Below, one piece after another: positions 43,600-53,619 of a stretch of 64,000 nt of DNA. The DNA comes from Labilibaculum sp. (GTDB taxonomy: Bacteria > Bacteroidota > Bacteroidia > Bacteroidales > Marinifilaceae). The notes beneath the pieces were generated by a model. The model saw only the letters and a list, made by a program, of their open reading frames with translations. It was not told the DNA's origin and ran no database searches. The first letter of the stretch is position 1. Each line of letters begins with the position of its first letter. Both the position numbers and the translations under genes were made by a program. Where the stretch lies: contig JAEINT010000004.1 in the NCBI GenBank assembly GCA_016342745.1, positions 62,001 through 126,000 on the forward strand, read 5' to 3'.

Positions 43600-44442
43600 T
43601 TATCTCATTTCGTCTGGTTGGCAAACATCCATATCACCATAATTCAAGTTTTCACCTGCCATACCCCAAATAAAAGTATAGTTGCTTGTTCCTGCAGCAG
43701 AGTGAATCGACCATGTTGGTGAGAAAACTGCTTCTTCGTTACTCATCCAAATGTGACGAGTTTCTTTAGGATCACCCATAAAGTGACAAACAGCTTGTCC
43801 TTTTGGCACTTCGATATAGAAATAAGCCTCCATTCTTCTGCTGTGTGTGTGAGCTGGCATTGTATTCCAAACACTTCCAGGGTGCAATTCGGTCATTCCC
43901 ATTTGCAACTGGTTTGTTTTAATAGTGTCAGATACAATAAGCTTATTTAATGTTCTGCGATTAGAATTTTCAGGTTCTCCCAATTCTACAACAATCGCAT
44001 CTTCACGACCTACTTTTACATTTGGAAAAACCTCATGTGCAGGTGCAGAGTTCAAATAAAAATGAGCAGGAGACTTAGCATCAGCGCTAGAGAAAATAAT
44101 CTCTTTGTTTCCTTTTCCAACGTAAAGTGCTTCTTTGTAATCTAGTTCGTATACTACACCATCAACACTTACACTTCCTTTTCCTCCAACATTAACTACT
44201 CCTAATTCTCTTCTTTCTAAAAAGTAATCCGCTTTTAATGGATCAATTGATTCCAACACTAAAGCTTCTGCTGTTGGAACTACTCCTCCAACAAGAAATC
44301 TATCGTACTGAGAATAACTTAAGTTGATTGTTCCTTCCTCCATTAAGTTCTGAACCAAATATTCATCTCTTAATCTAGTTGTGTCATAACTCTTTGCATC
44401 TGCAGGATGAGTTGCATATCTCTCGTCGTACTTTACAGCCAT
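43600..44442 (-). CDS. kduI: 5-dehydro-4-deoxy-D-glucuronate isomerase
   Basis: This 280-residue cupin-type protein matches KduI along its length: ATHPADAKSYDTTRLRDEYL near the start, KGSVSVDGVVYELDYKEALYVGKG, the metal-binding segment MPAHTHSRRMEAYFY, then GDPKETRHIWMSNEEAVFSPTWSIHSAAGT. It isomerises the open-chain product of unsaturated uronic acids (released by GH88) to diketo-deoxygluconate. It is the first gene of the operon, with two operator-like sites upstream shared with the divergent lacI-type gene. Confidence 0.96.
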   Translation of the reverse strand: MAVKYDERYATHPADAKSYDTTRLRDEYLVQNLMEEGTINLSYSQYDRFLVGGVVPTAEALVLESIDPLKADYFLERRELGVVNVGGKGSVSVDGVVYELDYKEALYVGKGNKEIIFSSADAKSPAHFYLNSAPAHEVFPNVKVGREDAIVVELGEPENSNRRTLNKLIVSDTIKTNQLQMGMTELHPGSVWNTMPAHTHSRRMEAYFYIEVPKGQAVCHFMGDPKETRHIWMSNEEAVFSPTWSIHSAAGTSNYTFIWGMAGENLNYGDMDVCQPDEMR

Positions 44443-44540
44443 AGCTCCTATTTTTATATTATTACTATATGATTTTATAAATTCCTAGGAAAACAACATG
44501 ATCACTTTCCTGTTACAAAGAAATGAAATGCAATTGAATT

Positions 44541-44556
44541 GTGCAATCGATTGTCC
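44541..44556. promoter_or_regulatory. Operator-like site 1 (LacI family)
   Basis: GTGCAATCGATTGTCC contains the perfect palindrome CAATCGATTG, the usual CG-centred form for LacI-family operators. It lies 99 bp upstream of the kduI start. Confidence 0.65.
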
Positions 44557-44672
44557 GTATTTTATTTTTATTTCAATAAATTTCACATTCTAGAAAACCC
44601 TACAGACACCGACAAACCTTTAAAAACAGGCCGTACCAAAACAATTTATATTTGATTAAAATAAATACATTA

Positions 44673-44688
44673 GTGCAATCGATTATCC
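44673..44688. promoter_or_regulatory. Operator-like site 2 (LacI family)
   Basis: GTGCAATCGATTATCC differs from site 1 in a single base. It lies 132 bp from site 1 and 77 bp upstream of the lacI-type start, so a looped repression complex controlling both directions is possible. Confidence 0.65.
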
Positions 44689-44764
44689 TTATTTTTATTT
44701 TTTGCATGCATTTATAAAAATAATATGCATCTTTGTATCAGTTTAAATACCGCATTATAGTTAT

Positions 44765-45787
44765 ATGAAGAAGGAAAGCAACATTACAATTCATGATATT
44801 GCAAAAGCATTAAACATTTCAGGTTCTACAGTATCTAGAGCTTTAAATGACAATTCGAGAATTAGTGAAAAAACAAAAAAGGCGGTTCGAGATATGGCTA
44901 AAAAGTTAGGCTATCAACCAAATGCCTTAGCTTCCAATTTGCGCACAAGTTGCACAAATACAATTGGTGTTATTATTCCTCGTATTAGTAGATACTTTTT
45001 CTCATCAGCAATTACAGGTATTGAAGAGTTGGCAAGAACAAAAGGTTACAATGTAATCATCTGTCAATCGAACGATCAAGAGTCGAGAGAATCTGATTGC
45101 GTTCAAACTCTATTTGCCAGTCGCGTAGATGGTGTAATTTCCTCAATAGCCATTAATACAGAGAATTACGATCATTACAAAACCTTCACAAACAGAAACA
45201 TTCCTTTGGTATTTTTCGATCGAGTTTGTGATGAATTGGAAACAAGTCAGGTTGTTGTAGATGATTTTAAAGGTGGTTTTTTAGCTGCGGAACATTTAAT
45301 ATCAAAAGGATGCAAACGAATTGCACACATTAGCGGACCACAACACCTTAATATTTACATTAACAGACACCAAGGCTATTTAAAAGCCTTAAGAAAACAC
45401 AATATTTCGGTTGATGATGATTTAATTATAGAAAGTCCTTTAACGAGAGAAGATGGAATGGCTTGTGCAAAAAGATTAATGGAATCAGCGAATCCACCTG
45501 ATGCAATATTTGCAGCAAATGATACATCTGCACTAAGCATTATTCTTTATGCAAAAGAAAATGGCATTCGTATTCCTGAAGATTTAGCAATTGTTGGTTT
45601 TAGCAATGAGCCTTTTTCTGAATATTTAAATCCATCTTTAACTACCATAGAGCAATCTGGTTTTGATGTAGGAACCAAGGCAACTGAGCTTCTTTTGGAT
45701 ATCATCAATAACAAAACGGGTAACAAACAAGAAACAATAGTACTTCCTGTTAATTTAATTGAAAGGGAATCTTCAAATAGAAAATAA
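44765..45787 (+). CDS. LacI-family transcriptional regulator of the uronate operon
   Basis: This is a 340-residue protein. The N-terminal helix-turn-helix (ITIHDIAKALNISGSTVSRALN, then the hinge helix NALASNLRT) is followed by a periplasmic-binding-protein-like effector domain (TIGVIIPRISRYFFSSAITG; AIFAANDTSALSIILYAKENG). It is divergent from kduI and most likely binds the two CAATCGATT sites between them, releasing on KDG or a related keto-uronate. The effector is inference. Confidence 0.93.
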   Translation: MKKESNITIHDIAKALNISGSTVSRALNDNSRISEKTKKAVRDMAKKLGYQPNALASNLRTSCTNTIGVIIPRISRYFFSSAITGIEELARTKGYNVIICQSNDQESRESDCVQTLFASRVDGVISSIAINTENYDHYKTFTNRNIPLVFFDRVCDELETSQVVVDDFKGGFLAAEHLISKGCKRIAHISGPQHLNIYINRHQGYLKALRKHNISVDDDLIIESPLTREDGMACAKRLMESANPPDAIFAANDTSALSIILYAKENGIRIPEDLAIVGFSNEPFSEYLNPSLTTIEQSGFDVGTKATELLLDIINNKTGNKQETIVLPVNLIERESSNRK

Positions 45788-46351
45788 TTTCTTTTTTTTT
45801 AATAAAGTGAACTTTCCAGTAAATATGATATTTACTTAAACCTCACCTTTTTACAAATGACTGATTTCTTAAAATCAAGAATATCAGCCCAAAGGTCTAT
45901 TGGAATTCTTTCAAACAAAACTATTCTGAATCAAATACTAAACTATCATACAAGAACTAGATTTTAACTCTTTTCTTAAATCACCATTTATAAAAAAAAT
46001 GTCGCAACTAAAGGAGTTTACATCCAATAATCACGACAATAACCCTAAAACAAATTTGTATACTATTTACTTGTACCTAACTAAGTACTTTCTTTAAATA
46101 TGTATAAGTCATTCTAATTTTGTCACAATTTCATTGTTACTTCCAAATTTATAGATTTTACTAATATAGATATTGGATGCTGTACCTCTTTACTTGTAGA
46201 CATCTTAACTTGAGGGAGAAAATCAACTACAGAAATCATTTACAACAATAATTGATAAATAGTCCATAGTAAACTACTGTACAGATCATTCAAATCAATA
46301 CTCAAAATGAAACATATAGCATTTTTACATCCTGAATACAATGAAGTATTA
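45788..46351. other. 564-bp intergenic region
   Basis: AT-rich DNA lies between the convergent ends of the regulator and the esterase. I found no strong hairpin, ORF or repeat. Confidence 0.4.
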
Positions 46352-47263
46352 TTATTTTAAAGTTGCTTCAATCCATTTTACTGATAATTTTGGCCACACA
46401 TCAACGGATAAATCCTGTATATTCATACCAAAACCATGACCGCCCTTGGGGTAAATATGCATTTCACAATCCACTTTAGCATTTCTTAATGCCTTGTAGT
46501 ACTCAATAGAATTGATTGAAGAAACTAAGATATCATCATGACAATGCAGAAGAAAGGTTGGAGGTGTTTCTTTTGTTACTTTTAGTTCATTGCAATATTG
46601 CTTAATTTTTTGCCAACTATGAGTTTCTCCAATTAGATTTGTACGAGTTCCCATATGACCAATATCTTCTTTAAAGCTTATAACAGGATAAAACAGTAAC
46701 ATAAAATCAGGACGACTACTTAACTTCTTTATAACATCATTTGAATCTCTCTGTCCTAAATCCCATTTGGCTCCAATAGTTGAAGCTAAATGACCACCGG
46801 CAGAAAAACCTGCAATTCCGATTTTATTAGCATCAACATGCCACTCTTTGGCCTTACTTCTAACTAAACGAACAGCTTGTAAACCATCACTAATAGGTAC
46901 TGAAGACATTCCATAGGGTAATCTGTATTTTAATACAACCCCAACAATACCATTATCTTTAAGGAATTTGGCATAAGCATGTCCTTCATGATCAATAGCT
47001 TCAATACCATAGCCTCCTCCAGGACAAACAATAACAGCTGCACCAGTCCTTTTCTTTTCGTCAGGCAAGTAAACATACAATTCAGCTTCTGAAATATTGT
47101 ATACTATTAAATTACCAAATGCATCCTTTTTCATAATCTCCTTTCTTGGAGAATTACTTATATCTGGAGCATTATTATCCCAAACTTTTATAGTCCTATC
47201 CTGCGCATAACCAATATTAACTATCAGAAATAGTAGATACAGCACTAATTTATTTTTTTTCAT
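46352..47263 (-). CDS. Secreted alpha/beta-hydrolase (carbohydrate-esterase-like)
   Basis: This 303-residue protein has a signal peptide (to about residue 20, IVNIGYAQ). An oxyanion motif CPGGGYGIEAIDHEGHAYAKFL, the nucleophile elbow GFSAGGHLAS (Ser 154), an Asp in LLHCHDDILV and the His in PKGGHGFGM make a complete triad. This is the acetyl-xylan-esterase/BD-FAE-like group that deacylates polysaccharides. It is the last gene of the PUL run, so removal of acetyl groups from the PUL substrate is likely. Confidence 0.85.
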   Translation of the reverse strand: MKKNKLVLYLLFLIVNIGYAQDRTIKVWDNNAPDISNSPRKEIMKKDAFGNLIVYNISEAELYVYLPDEKKRTGAAVIVCPGGGYGIEAIDHEGHAYAKFLKDNGIVGVVLKYRLPYGMSSVPISDGLQAVRLVRSKAKEWHVDANKIGIAGFSAGGHLASTIGAKWDLGQRDSNDVIKKLSSRPDFMLLFYPVISFKEDIGHMGTRTNLIGETHSWQKIKQYCNELKVTKETPPTFLLHCHDDILVSSINSIEYYKALRNAKVDCEMHIYPKGGHGFGMNIQDLSVDVWPKLSVKWIEATLK

Positions 47264-47443
47264 TATTACTTACTTTTAGCATTCGGCATTACTATTTTGA
47301 AATCAGAACTATTTAAAAAAAATTTTATACAAATGCTTCAGTATATGCTTTTAATTAAACCTTATCGTTCTGAGTACAAATTATATACTTTTACTTTTCT
47401 CCTATAAACTTCCTCTCATCATTTCAAGAATTGCTATTTTAAC

Positions 47444-48922
47444 TTAGTAAATCAATGTTTGGATTGAACGAGATGGAATCTTCAGCGATGCACTATAACC
47501 ATTTACATATAAATCATACTGAATATTTTTATCTGATTTATTCATAACAACTGTTGTTATCTTCCCTTCCTTATTAACAAACGAAGTACTTAACAAGGAT
47601 GAAAAACTTGTTGCTGTACTTACTCGTTTATCTCCAGGTTGAACAAACTTAGAAAAATGCCCAATAAAATAATAAGATGGTGTATAAATAAGCTCATCTG
47701 TTCGAGTGTCTGCATGAATCGGAGCAAAACAAAAATTACCAACATGGTTAGGACCTCCTTTTTCGTTTAATAAAATATTCCAGTCAGTCCATGCAACTGT
47801 ACCATTATTAAAATCGTTAATCATTGATTCTCCATATCGTTCTCCATTTGACCAACGTTGGTATTCATCACGGCTAAATCTCTCATTACACCCCTCGGTG
47901 AAAATAAGATTTTTGTCAGGAAATTCCTCTTTTACTTTAGCTAGGTTACGCCATAAAGCTTCGCCTCCTCTCCAAGTTTCGTACCAATGAAAACCTGTTC
48001 CCCATGCATATTTTGCGGCCTCAGGATCGTTAAAGATAGTATTAACTCTATTGACTATTAGATCGCGGTTGTGGTCCCAAACAATGATTTTTTTATCACC
48101 AAGATCAGCTTTCTCCATACTTGGTCCAAGAAAGTTTTTCAGAAAATCCCGTTCTTCGCTTGCAGTATAAATACACGATTCCCATGTCTGTGTGGCCATT
48201 GGCTCATTTTGAATGGTAAGCCCCCAAATCGGGATGCCTTCTTTTTCATACTCTCGAATAAATTTCACAAAATAGTTAGCCCATGCTTGGTAATACTCAG
48301 GGAGTAGTTTACCACCACGTAACATATTATTATTGTCTTTCATAAATGCTGGTGGGCTCCAAGGACTCACAAAAAGGTTCATGTTAGCACCAGCAGATGC
48401 AAATGCTTTTTTGATTAATGGAATCCGTAATTTTCTGTCGGGTTCAATATCAAATGTTTTTAGATCTTTATCTCCCTCTTGGATGTAAGTATAACTAGAA
48501 CTGCTAAAATCGCAGCTATGAATACTGGTCCGCATTAAGGAGTAATTTATCCCATTTTTACTATAATAGGCATCAAGTAATTCTTGTTGTTTTTCTGGTG
48601 AAAGTTTGGCAAAAACCTCTGCAGAAGCATCGGTAATAGCTCCACCAATCCCCAAAACAGACTGAAAAGTTTTGGTAGGATTGACGAATACCGAAAGTCC
48701 TCCTTCTGTAGGTTGCTTTGCTATTGAAAAAGAAAATTCGCCTGTTTTTGTAAGCCTCAAATTCAGGTCTTTTGCACTTGTGAAAACTTTTATTTTTCTT
48801 CCTGCACCGCTGAACATTTGAACGAGGTTTTTATTTTCGATCTGCTTATTTTTTAGTGCTGTTGACGAACAACTGCACAATACAATTGTTGCTAAAACGA
48901 TAAGTTTGTTTTTACTGCGCAT
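47444..48922 (-). CDS. GH30 glycoside hydrolase lipoprotein
   Basis: This 492-residue protein has a lipobox at VLCSC. The GH30 motifs are IGGAITDASAEVFAKL at the N-terminus, acid/base LTIQNEPMATQTWESC (Glu 240) and nucleophile IFTEGCNER (Glu 343). A C-terminal beta-sandwich completes the fold. Family activities include beta-glucosidase (glucosylceramidase type), beta-1,6-glucanase and beta-xylosidase. The PUL context points to a beta-linked glucose or xylose unit. A long inverted repeat precedes the gene. Confidence 0.92.
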   Translation of the reverse strand: MRSKNKLIVLATIVLCSCSSTALKNKQIENKNLVQMFSGAGRKIKVFTSAKDLNLRLTKTGEFSFSIAKQPTEGGLSVFVNPTKTFQSVLGIGGAITDASAEVFAKLSPEKQQELLDAYYSKNGINYSLMRTSIHSCDFSSSSYTYIQEGDKDLKTFDIEPDRKLRIPLIKKAFASAGANMNLFVSPWSPPAFMKDNNNMLRGGKLLPEYYQAWANYFVKFIREYEKEGIPIWGLTIQNEPMATQTWESCIYTASEERDFLKNFLGPSMEKADLGDKKIIVWDHNRDLIVNRVNTIFNDPEAAKYAWGTGFHWYETWRGGEALWRNLAKVKEEFPDKNLIFTEGCNERFSRDEYQRWSNGERYGESMINDFNNGTVAWTDWNILLNEKGGPNHVGNFCFAPIHADTRTDELIYTPSYYFIGHFSKFVQPGDKRVSTATSFSSLLSTSFVNKEGKITTVVMNKSDKNIQYDLYVNGYSASLKIPSRSIQTLIY

Positions 48923-49017
48923 AATTACTTTAAGTACAAAATGTTAAAAAAAGATATTTTATTAAGGTTTTCTCTCTTAAAGAATCCATAGAACTTACTC
49001 AGGCTTCTCTTATATTC

Positions 49018-49084
49018 AACCGGAACGATATTTTGTCCTTTACAGCTGCATTTAGAGCTTTATGCAAAAAGAATCGTTCCGGTT
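49018..49084. repeat. 12-bp perfect inverted repeat between GH3 and GH30 genes
   Basis: AACCGGAACGAT (49018-49029) and ATCGTTCCGGTT (49073-49084) flank a 43-nt spacer whose ends can extend the stem (TTTTG/CAAAA). It is intercistronic in a minus-strand run; it may end the GH3 message or protect its 3' end. Confidence 0.6.
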
Positions 49085-49107
49085 AATTTTAGTGATTATT
49101 GAAATGA

Positions 49108-50883
49108 TTACTCTAAATCAAACTTTAATCTAGTTAATTTTACTGGTGATTTTCCTTGAAAAGGAATTTGACCTGTAATTGCCTTTACCACTTGTAATTG
49201 TGTTGCAGTATTATAGAAATAAGCGTTTACAGAAGTTCCAATGCGCTCAAAGTATCGATCGTGAAGATAAGGGTCGCCATACGAAATGATTACCACTTTT
49301 TCAGGGTCTAATGAATTGATATTCCAAATAAATTTTCCTTCTGTAGCTTCCATTAATGTTATTCTTCCAGGTCTGGGATTTCGTATAAATGCAAAAACCA
49401 TTTTATCGTATTGGTCATAAAATCCAGCAGGATATTTGTCATAGGCATTTAGCGTGGTATCCACAGTGAAGCCTAAATCGTTCAAGGCATCAAAAGTTGT
49501 TTGGAAATTTTTCATTTGAAAAGATACGTCGGTTGGGGAGGTAATAACCTTAAACAATATCTTTTTATCTTTTGCCGGGTTTAATGGCAAACTATTCCTT
49601 TTATTTGCAACTAAGGTCACAGCCTTTTTAGCAATATCTTTTGCTGTGTTTCCTGCGAATTTTTTATCTGAGCTTGATAATTCTCTAAATACCTTTGAAT
49701 TATTATTCATCAAGTTCAGTTTTTTCTTAAGTGCCCAAACTCTTGATACAGCGTCATCCAAACGTGACATTGGTATTTCATGATTTAATATTTTAGCTTC
49801 CAAAGTGTCCATGAAGGCATGGTCGGGCCACAACAATACGTCACTTCCTGCTTTAAAACTGGCTATTTGTGCCGAAATCCGAGTAGGATAATACTGGTGA
49901 AAACCGCTCATGTTTAAAGCATCTGAAACAACAACTCCTTTAAATCCCATTTTCTTTTTTAGTAGATCAGTAGTAAGCTGACGAGACAAAGTTGCAGGTG
50001 GCAAAAAGCCATTTATTGAATCGGTTTGGTAGGCTGGTAAACGTATATGTCCAGTCATCACAGCACTTGCTCCTCCATCAATCAAAGCTTGGAAAACTTT
50101 TCCATAAGTTTTTTCCCATTTTTTCATGGAGAGTGTGTTCTCAGTAGTTAGTAAGTGTTGGTCGCGGTAATCAACACCATCGCCTGGAAAGTGTTTAATG
50201 GTAGAGGCAACACCAGAGCCTTGAGCTCCTTTAATTATCTGAGAAAGCAGTTTTATGGCCAGTTCTGGATCATCAGTAAGGCTTCGGGTTGAGGTCAGAC
50301 CGTTTAATTGATTTAGGTTTAAATCTGCTACTGGATGTAATAGCCAGTTTACGCCAAGAGATCTTGCCTCTAAAGCTATCGATTTACCAAAATTATGAGC
50401 CAACAGTTCGTCGTTTGCAGCACCTACCGTCATTAAACTTGGCAGTTTGGTAAGCCCTGGAATAACATTCCCCACTCCCTGTTCAAAATCTTGCTGAATA
50501 AAAAGTGGAATTTTGGTGTTTTCAGAGTATTGGTTAACCACTTTTTTCATGTAAAAGGCGATGGAATCTGCTTGTGTTATTGTTGAAATTCCCCAATGCG
50601 ACATAAAAAAACCGCTTACAGGGTACTTCTCAAAATATTTTTCATAAGATCCTTCAGCCTTGATCGTTACTTCTTGTGGATCGTACAACATTAGCATGGT
50701 TTGTCCAATTTTCTCTCTTAATGTTAACTGCTTCCAGGTGGTGTCTATTGATGCTTCCACAATTTTCTCCGTATTTTGAGGAGATGGTTTTGAACAAGAA
50801 GATACTAGTACAATTATTGCAATAGCTAAAAGGCTAAAGAGTACACTTCCTGAAAATAAATCTTTACTGACTTTTTTCATCAT
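49108..50883 (-). CDS. GH3 family lipoprotein, NagZ-like catalytic domain with extra C-terminal domain
   Basis: The start at 50883 is chosen since it opens a signal followed by a lipobox (IVLVSSC); the frame is open 29 codons further. The 591-residue protein has the GH3 barrel with KHFPGDGVDYRDQH (compare KHFPGHG in NagZ), GHIRLPAYQ and the nucleophile VVSDALNM (Asp 321). The last 200 residues form the second GH3 domain. GH3 enzymes of this shape are beta-N-acetylglucosaminidases or beta-glucosidases. The second is favoured here by the PUL. Confidence 0.88.
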   Translation of the reverse strand: MMKKVSKDLFSGSVLFSLLAIAIIVLVSSCSKPSPQNTEKIVEASIDTTWKQLTLREKIGQTMLMLYDPQEVTIKAEGSYEKYFEKYPVSGFFMSHWGISTITQADSIAFYMKKVVNQYSENTKIPLFIQQDFEQGVGNVIPGLTKLPSLMTVGAANDELLAHNFGKSIALEARSLGVNWLLHPVADLNLNQLNGLTSTRSLTDDPELAIKLLSQIIKGAQGSGVASTIKHFPGDGVDYRDQHLLTTENTLSMKKWEKTYGKVFQALIDGGASAVMTGHIRLPAYQTDSINGFLPPATLSRQLTTDLLKKKMGFKGVVVSDALNMSGFHQYYPTRISAQIASFKAGSDVLLWPDHAFMDTLEAKILNHEIPMSRLDDAVSRVWALKKKLNLMNNNSKVFRELSSSDKKFAGNTAKDIAKKAVTLVANKRNSLPLNPAKDKKILFKVITSPTDVSFQMKNFQTTFDALNDLGFTVDTTLNAYDKYPAGFYDQYDKMVFAFIRNPRPGRITLMEATEGKFIWNINSLDPEKVVIISYGDPYLHDRYFERIGTSVNAYFYNTATQLQVVKAITGQIPFQGKSPVKLTRLKFDLE

Positions 50884-51017
50884 TTTTTTTCGTTGATTTT
50901 TAATTAATAAAGGTCTCATATAACAATGGATTTTTTTTATAAATTTTTCCACATTTACTATTAATGCCAATGATATAGGACGTTCACGTATGGGTGCTGT
51001 TGGTAACTTATGACTAA

Positions 51018-53498
51018 TTAATCAAGAGTAATAAATGTTCTTTTCCTAATATCTTTTGAAGAACTACCCACCATAATTTCAAATTTTCCTGATTCTGCAA
51101 CCCAATTATGCTTTTGTGGATCGTAAAATGAGAATGATTCTTTGTTAAGTTTCATCTTCACTGTTTTTGTCTCGCCAGGTGCCAGATCAACTTTTGCAAA
51201 TGCTTTTAATTCTTTTGCTGGTCGGGGAAGAGACGACTCTATATCTGAAACATAAAGCTGTATTACCTCTTTGCCTCGAAAATCGCCAGTATTTGTTATT
51301 TTCACTGATACAAATACGTTATCATCTTCCTCAAAGTGTTTGGAATCCACCTTCAATTTATCGTATGAAAAAGTGGTATATGACATGCCAAATCCGAACG
51401 GGAACAAAGGCTCAACATTATGAGTGTCAAAATGACGATATCCAAGGAAAATACCTTCGGAATAAGTAACACGCTTATCCTTATCTTCATCATAATAACT
51501 ATTGTAAGTTGCGGCATCTTCCCATTTCTTTTCTATTGAGAATGGGAGTTTTCCACTTGGGTTCACTTTTCCAAGAATAATTTCAGAAATTGCTTCACTT
51601 CCTTTCTCTCCAGGATACCAGGCATGCAATAATCCACCTACGTTTTCTATCCAATTAGAGATGTCTGCATTACCTCCAGCATTTAGGATAACTACAGTAT
51701 TCTTATTGACTGCTGCAATAGACTTAATAAAGTCTACTTGCTTTTGGGGAAGAGAATAGGGGCGATCTATTCCTTCACGCTCAATCGATTTATCAAATCC
51801 CATACAAACAATGGCCATGTCTGATTCTTGTGCAAACTCAATAGATTCCTGAAGGTGATTTTTTTCGAAAGGGCCAATTCCGAATTTGATTGCAGCTGTT
51901 CCCCAGGTCTGATAATATTCCAGCTTAACATCGTATATTTCTCCAGCTTTCAATTTTAGGATCGTGCTTCTGGGAATTTCAGAATTATTAGTCCATTCAT
52001 TCAAAATTGTGTCATTATTAACAATCAGTCGAAATCCATCATCTGCACTAACAGCAAAATAAAAATCACCTGAGGTTTGAGGTCTAAATTTCCCAGTCCA
52101 TCTAACAGAAAATTGATTTTTTGAAATACCTTCGGGAAGATTGTCTTTAGTCCATTCATAATTTATAGATTGATCCTGACGAATAGCAACAGGTTCTCCT
52201 TCAAGAGTTACACCTTTAAAATATTCACCTTTTAATCCTTCATTCTGAAATTTTGTATTTTCATAAAATTGATCTAAAAATCGAGGGAATGGTCCCTCTG
52301 AATATTTAATTTGTATATTGTCTCCTGATAATTTTTTTATAGACTCTAAGATGGAAACCTTCTGGTAAGGCGTTACAAATGAACTACCACCTCCACCAGT
52401 AACAGCTTCGGCTGCGTTCGGTCCCAATACGGCAATAGTTTTAATTTTTTCAGAATCAATCGGAAGAATATTATTTTCATTTTTCAACAATACGATACCC
52501 CCACGCGCCGCTTCTAATGCCGTTTTAGCCAAAGCTTCTTTATTGATATTTGTTTTCTGACTAATGGAATCCATCAAGTTAAAACGGTAATAAATTCCTA
52601 ATATTCTTCGTATTTTATCGTCAATAATTTCCTCGCGAAGCTCCCCTTTGTTTATGGCTAGAGCCAATGTATCAGGATGCATATGCTTCCCCGCCGGCAT
52701 TTCAATATCTAAACCGGCTTTTGCCGCTTCGATTCCATCATAAACAGAAACCCAGTCGGACATTACAATTCCGTCAAAGTTCCAATCCTTTTTTAATATC
52801 TCATTGATAAGATAATGGTTTTGCGATGCATGAACGCCATTTATTAGATTGTAAGAAGACATGACGATTCCTACCTGAGCCTTTTCGACGCAAGTTTTAA
52901 ATGCAGGGAGATAGAGTTCGTGTAAGGTGCGTTCGTCCATGTCAGAACTTGTATGATTGCGATCAAACTCCTGATTATTTGCGACGTAATGTTTAGCTGT
53001 AGCAATAATACCTTGTTCTTGCATGCCTTGAATATATGCAGATGCTAATTGTCCTGATAAGTAGGGGTCTTCACCTAAATATTCAAAATTTCTTCCGCAC
53101 ATTGCAGCCCGGTATAGATTCATTCCTGGAGTAAGCATAATCTGAACATCTTTGGCCTTTGCTTCCTTGGCTGTTGCCATTCCCACATTTGAGGCAACAA
53201 TTGTATCCCATGATGCGGCTAAACAAATAGGAGATGGATATGAAGTTGAAGCACCATAGTTTTTTACTCCACAAGGGCCATCAGCCATTCGTATTGAAGG
53301 AATTCCTAATCGTTTCAATGGCCTGATGTAAAATGACTTATGGCCTCCAATCATATTGAACTTTTCCTCAAGTGTCATCTGCTCAATAATAGAGTTAATT
53401 TGACTCTCTGTCTCAATACACGATTCATTTTTTTGTGCATTGCATGCTATTCCTCCTAGCACTAGCAGACCAATCGAAAAGATAGTTAGTATTCTCAT
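51018..53498 (-). CDS. GH3 beta-glucosidase-type enzyme with inserted PA14 domain
   Basis: The start at 53498 gives a lipoprotein signal (MRILTIFSIGLLVLGGIAC). The 826-residue protein has the GH3 N-domain with the nucleophile GIVMSDWVSVYD (Asp 248) and KHYVANNQEFDRNHTSSD, then a PA14 insertion (about 415-545: GEYFKGVTLEGEP, TGKFRPQTSGDFYFAVSADDGFRLIVNN). The C-domain follows and the end is fibronectin-III-like (GKEVIQLYVSD). Such enzymes trim beta-linked glucose or xylose from oligosaccharides. It is in the PUL between another GH3 and the 988-residue enzyme. Confidence 0.95.
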   Translation of the reverse strand: MRILTIFSIGLLVLGGIACNAQKNESCIETESQINSIIEQMTLEEKFNMIGGHKSFYIRPLKRLGIPSIRMADGPCGVKNYGASTSYPSPICLAASWDTIVASNVGMATAKEAKAKDVQIMLTPGMNLYRAAMCGRNFEYLGEDPYLSGQLASAYIQGMQEQGIIATAKHYVANNQEFDRNHTSSDMDERTLHELYLPAFKTCVEKAQVGIVMSSYNLINGVHASQNHYLINEILKKDWNFDGIVMSDWVSVYDGIEAAKAGLDIEMPAGKHMHPDTLALAINKGELREEIIDDKIRRILGIYYRFNLMDSISQKTNINKEALAKTALEAARGGIVLLKNENNILPIDSEKIKTIAVLGPNAAEAVTGGGGSSFVTPYQKVSILESIKKLSGDNIQIKYSEGPFPRFLDQFYENTKFQNEGLKGEYFKGVTLEGEPVAIRQDQSINYEWTKDNLPEGISKNQFSVRWTGKFRPQTSGDFYFAVSADDGFRLIVNNDTILNEWTNNSEIPRSTILKLKAGEIYDVKLEYYQTWGTAAIKFGIGPFEKNHLQESIEFAQESDMAIVCMGFDKSIEREGIDRPYSLPQKQVDFIKSIAAVNKNTVVILNAGGNADISNWIENVGGLLHAWYPGEKGSEAISEIILGKVNPSGKLPFSIEKKWEDAATYNSYYDEDKDKRVTYSEGIFLGYRHFDTHNVEPLFPFGFGMSYTTFSYDKLKVDSKHFEEDDNVFVSVKITNTGDFRGKEVIQLYVSDIESSLPRPAKELKAFAKVDLAPGETKTVKMKLNKESFSFYDPQKHNWVAESGKFEIMVGSSSKDIRKRTFITLD

Positions 53499-53619
53499 TT
53501 CTAGTTTATTTAAATTCTGATGGTTTCCTAATTTTTTATAATTACCTGATCCCAAATCTATTGGTGTTTTTTACGCAATGGGAATTTTGAGTTAGCTGGA
53601 CCATCATTTCTAAATGCAT

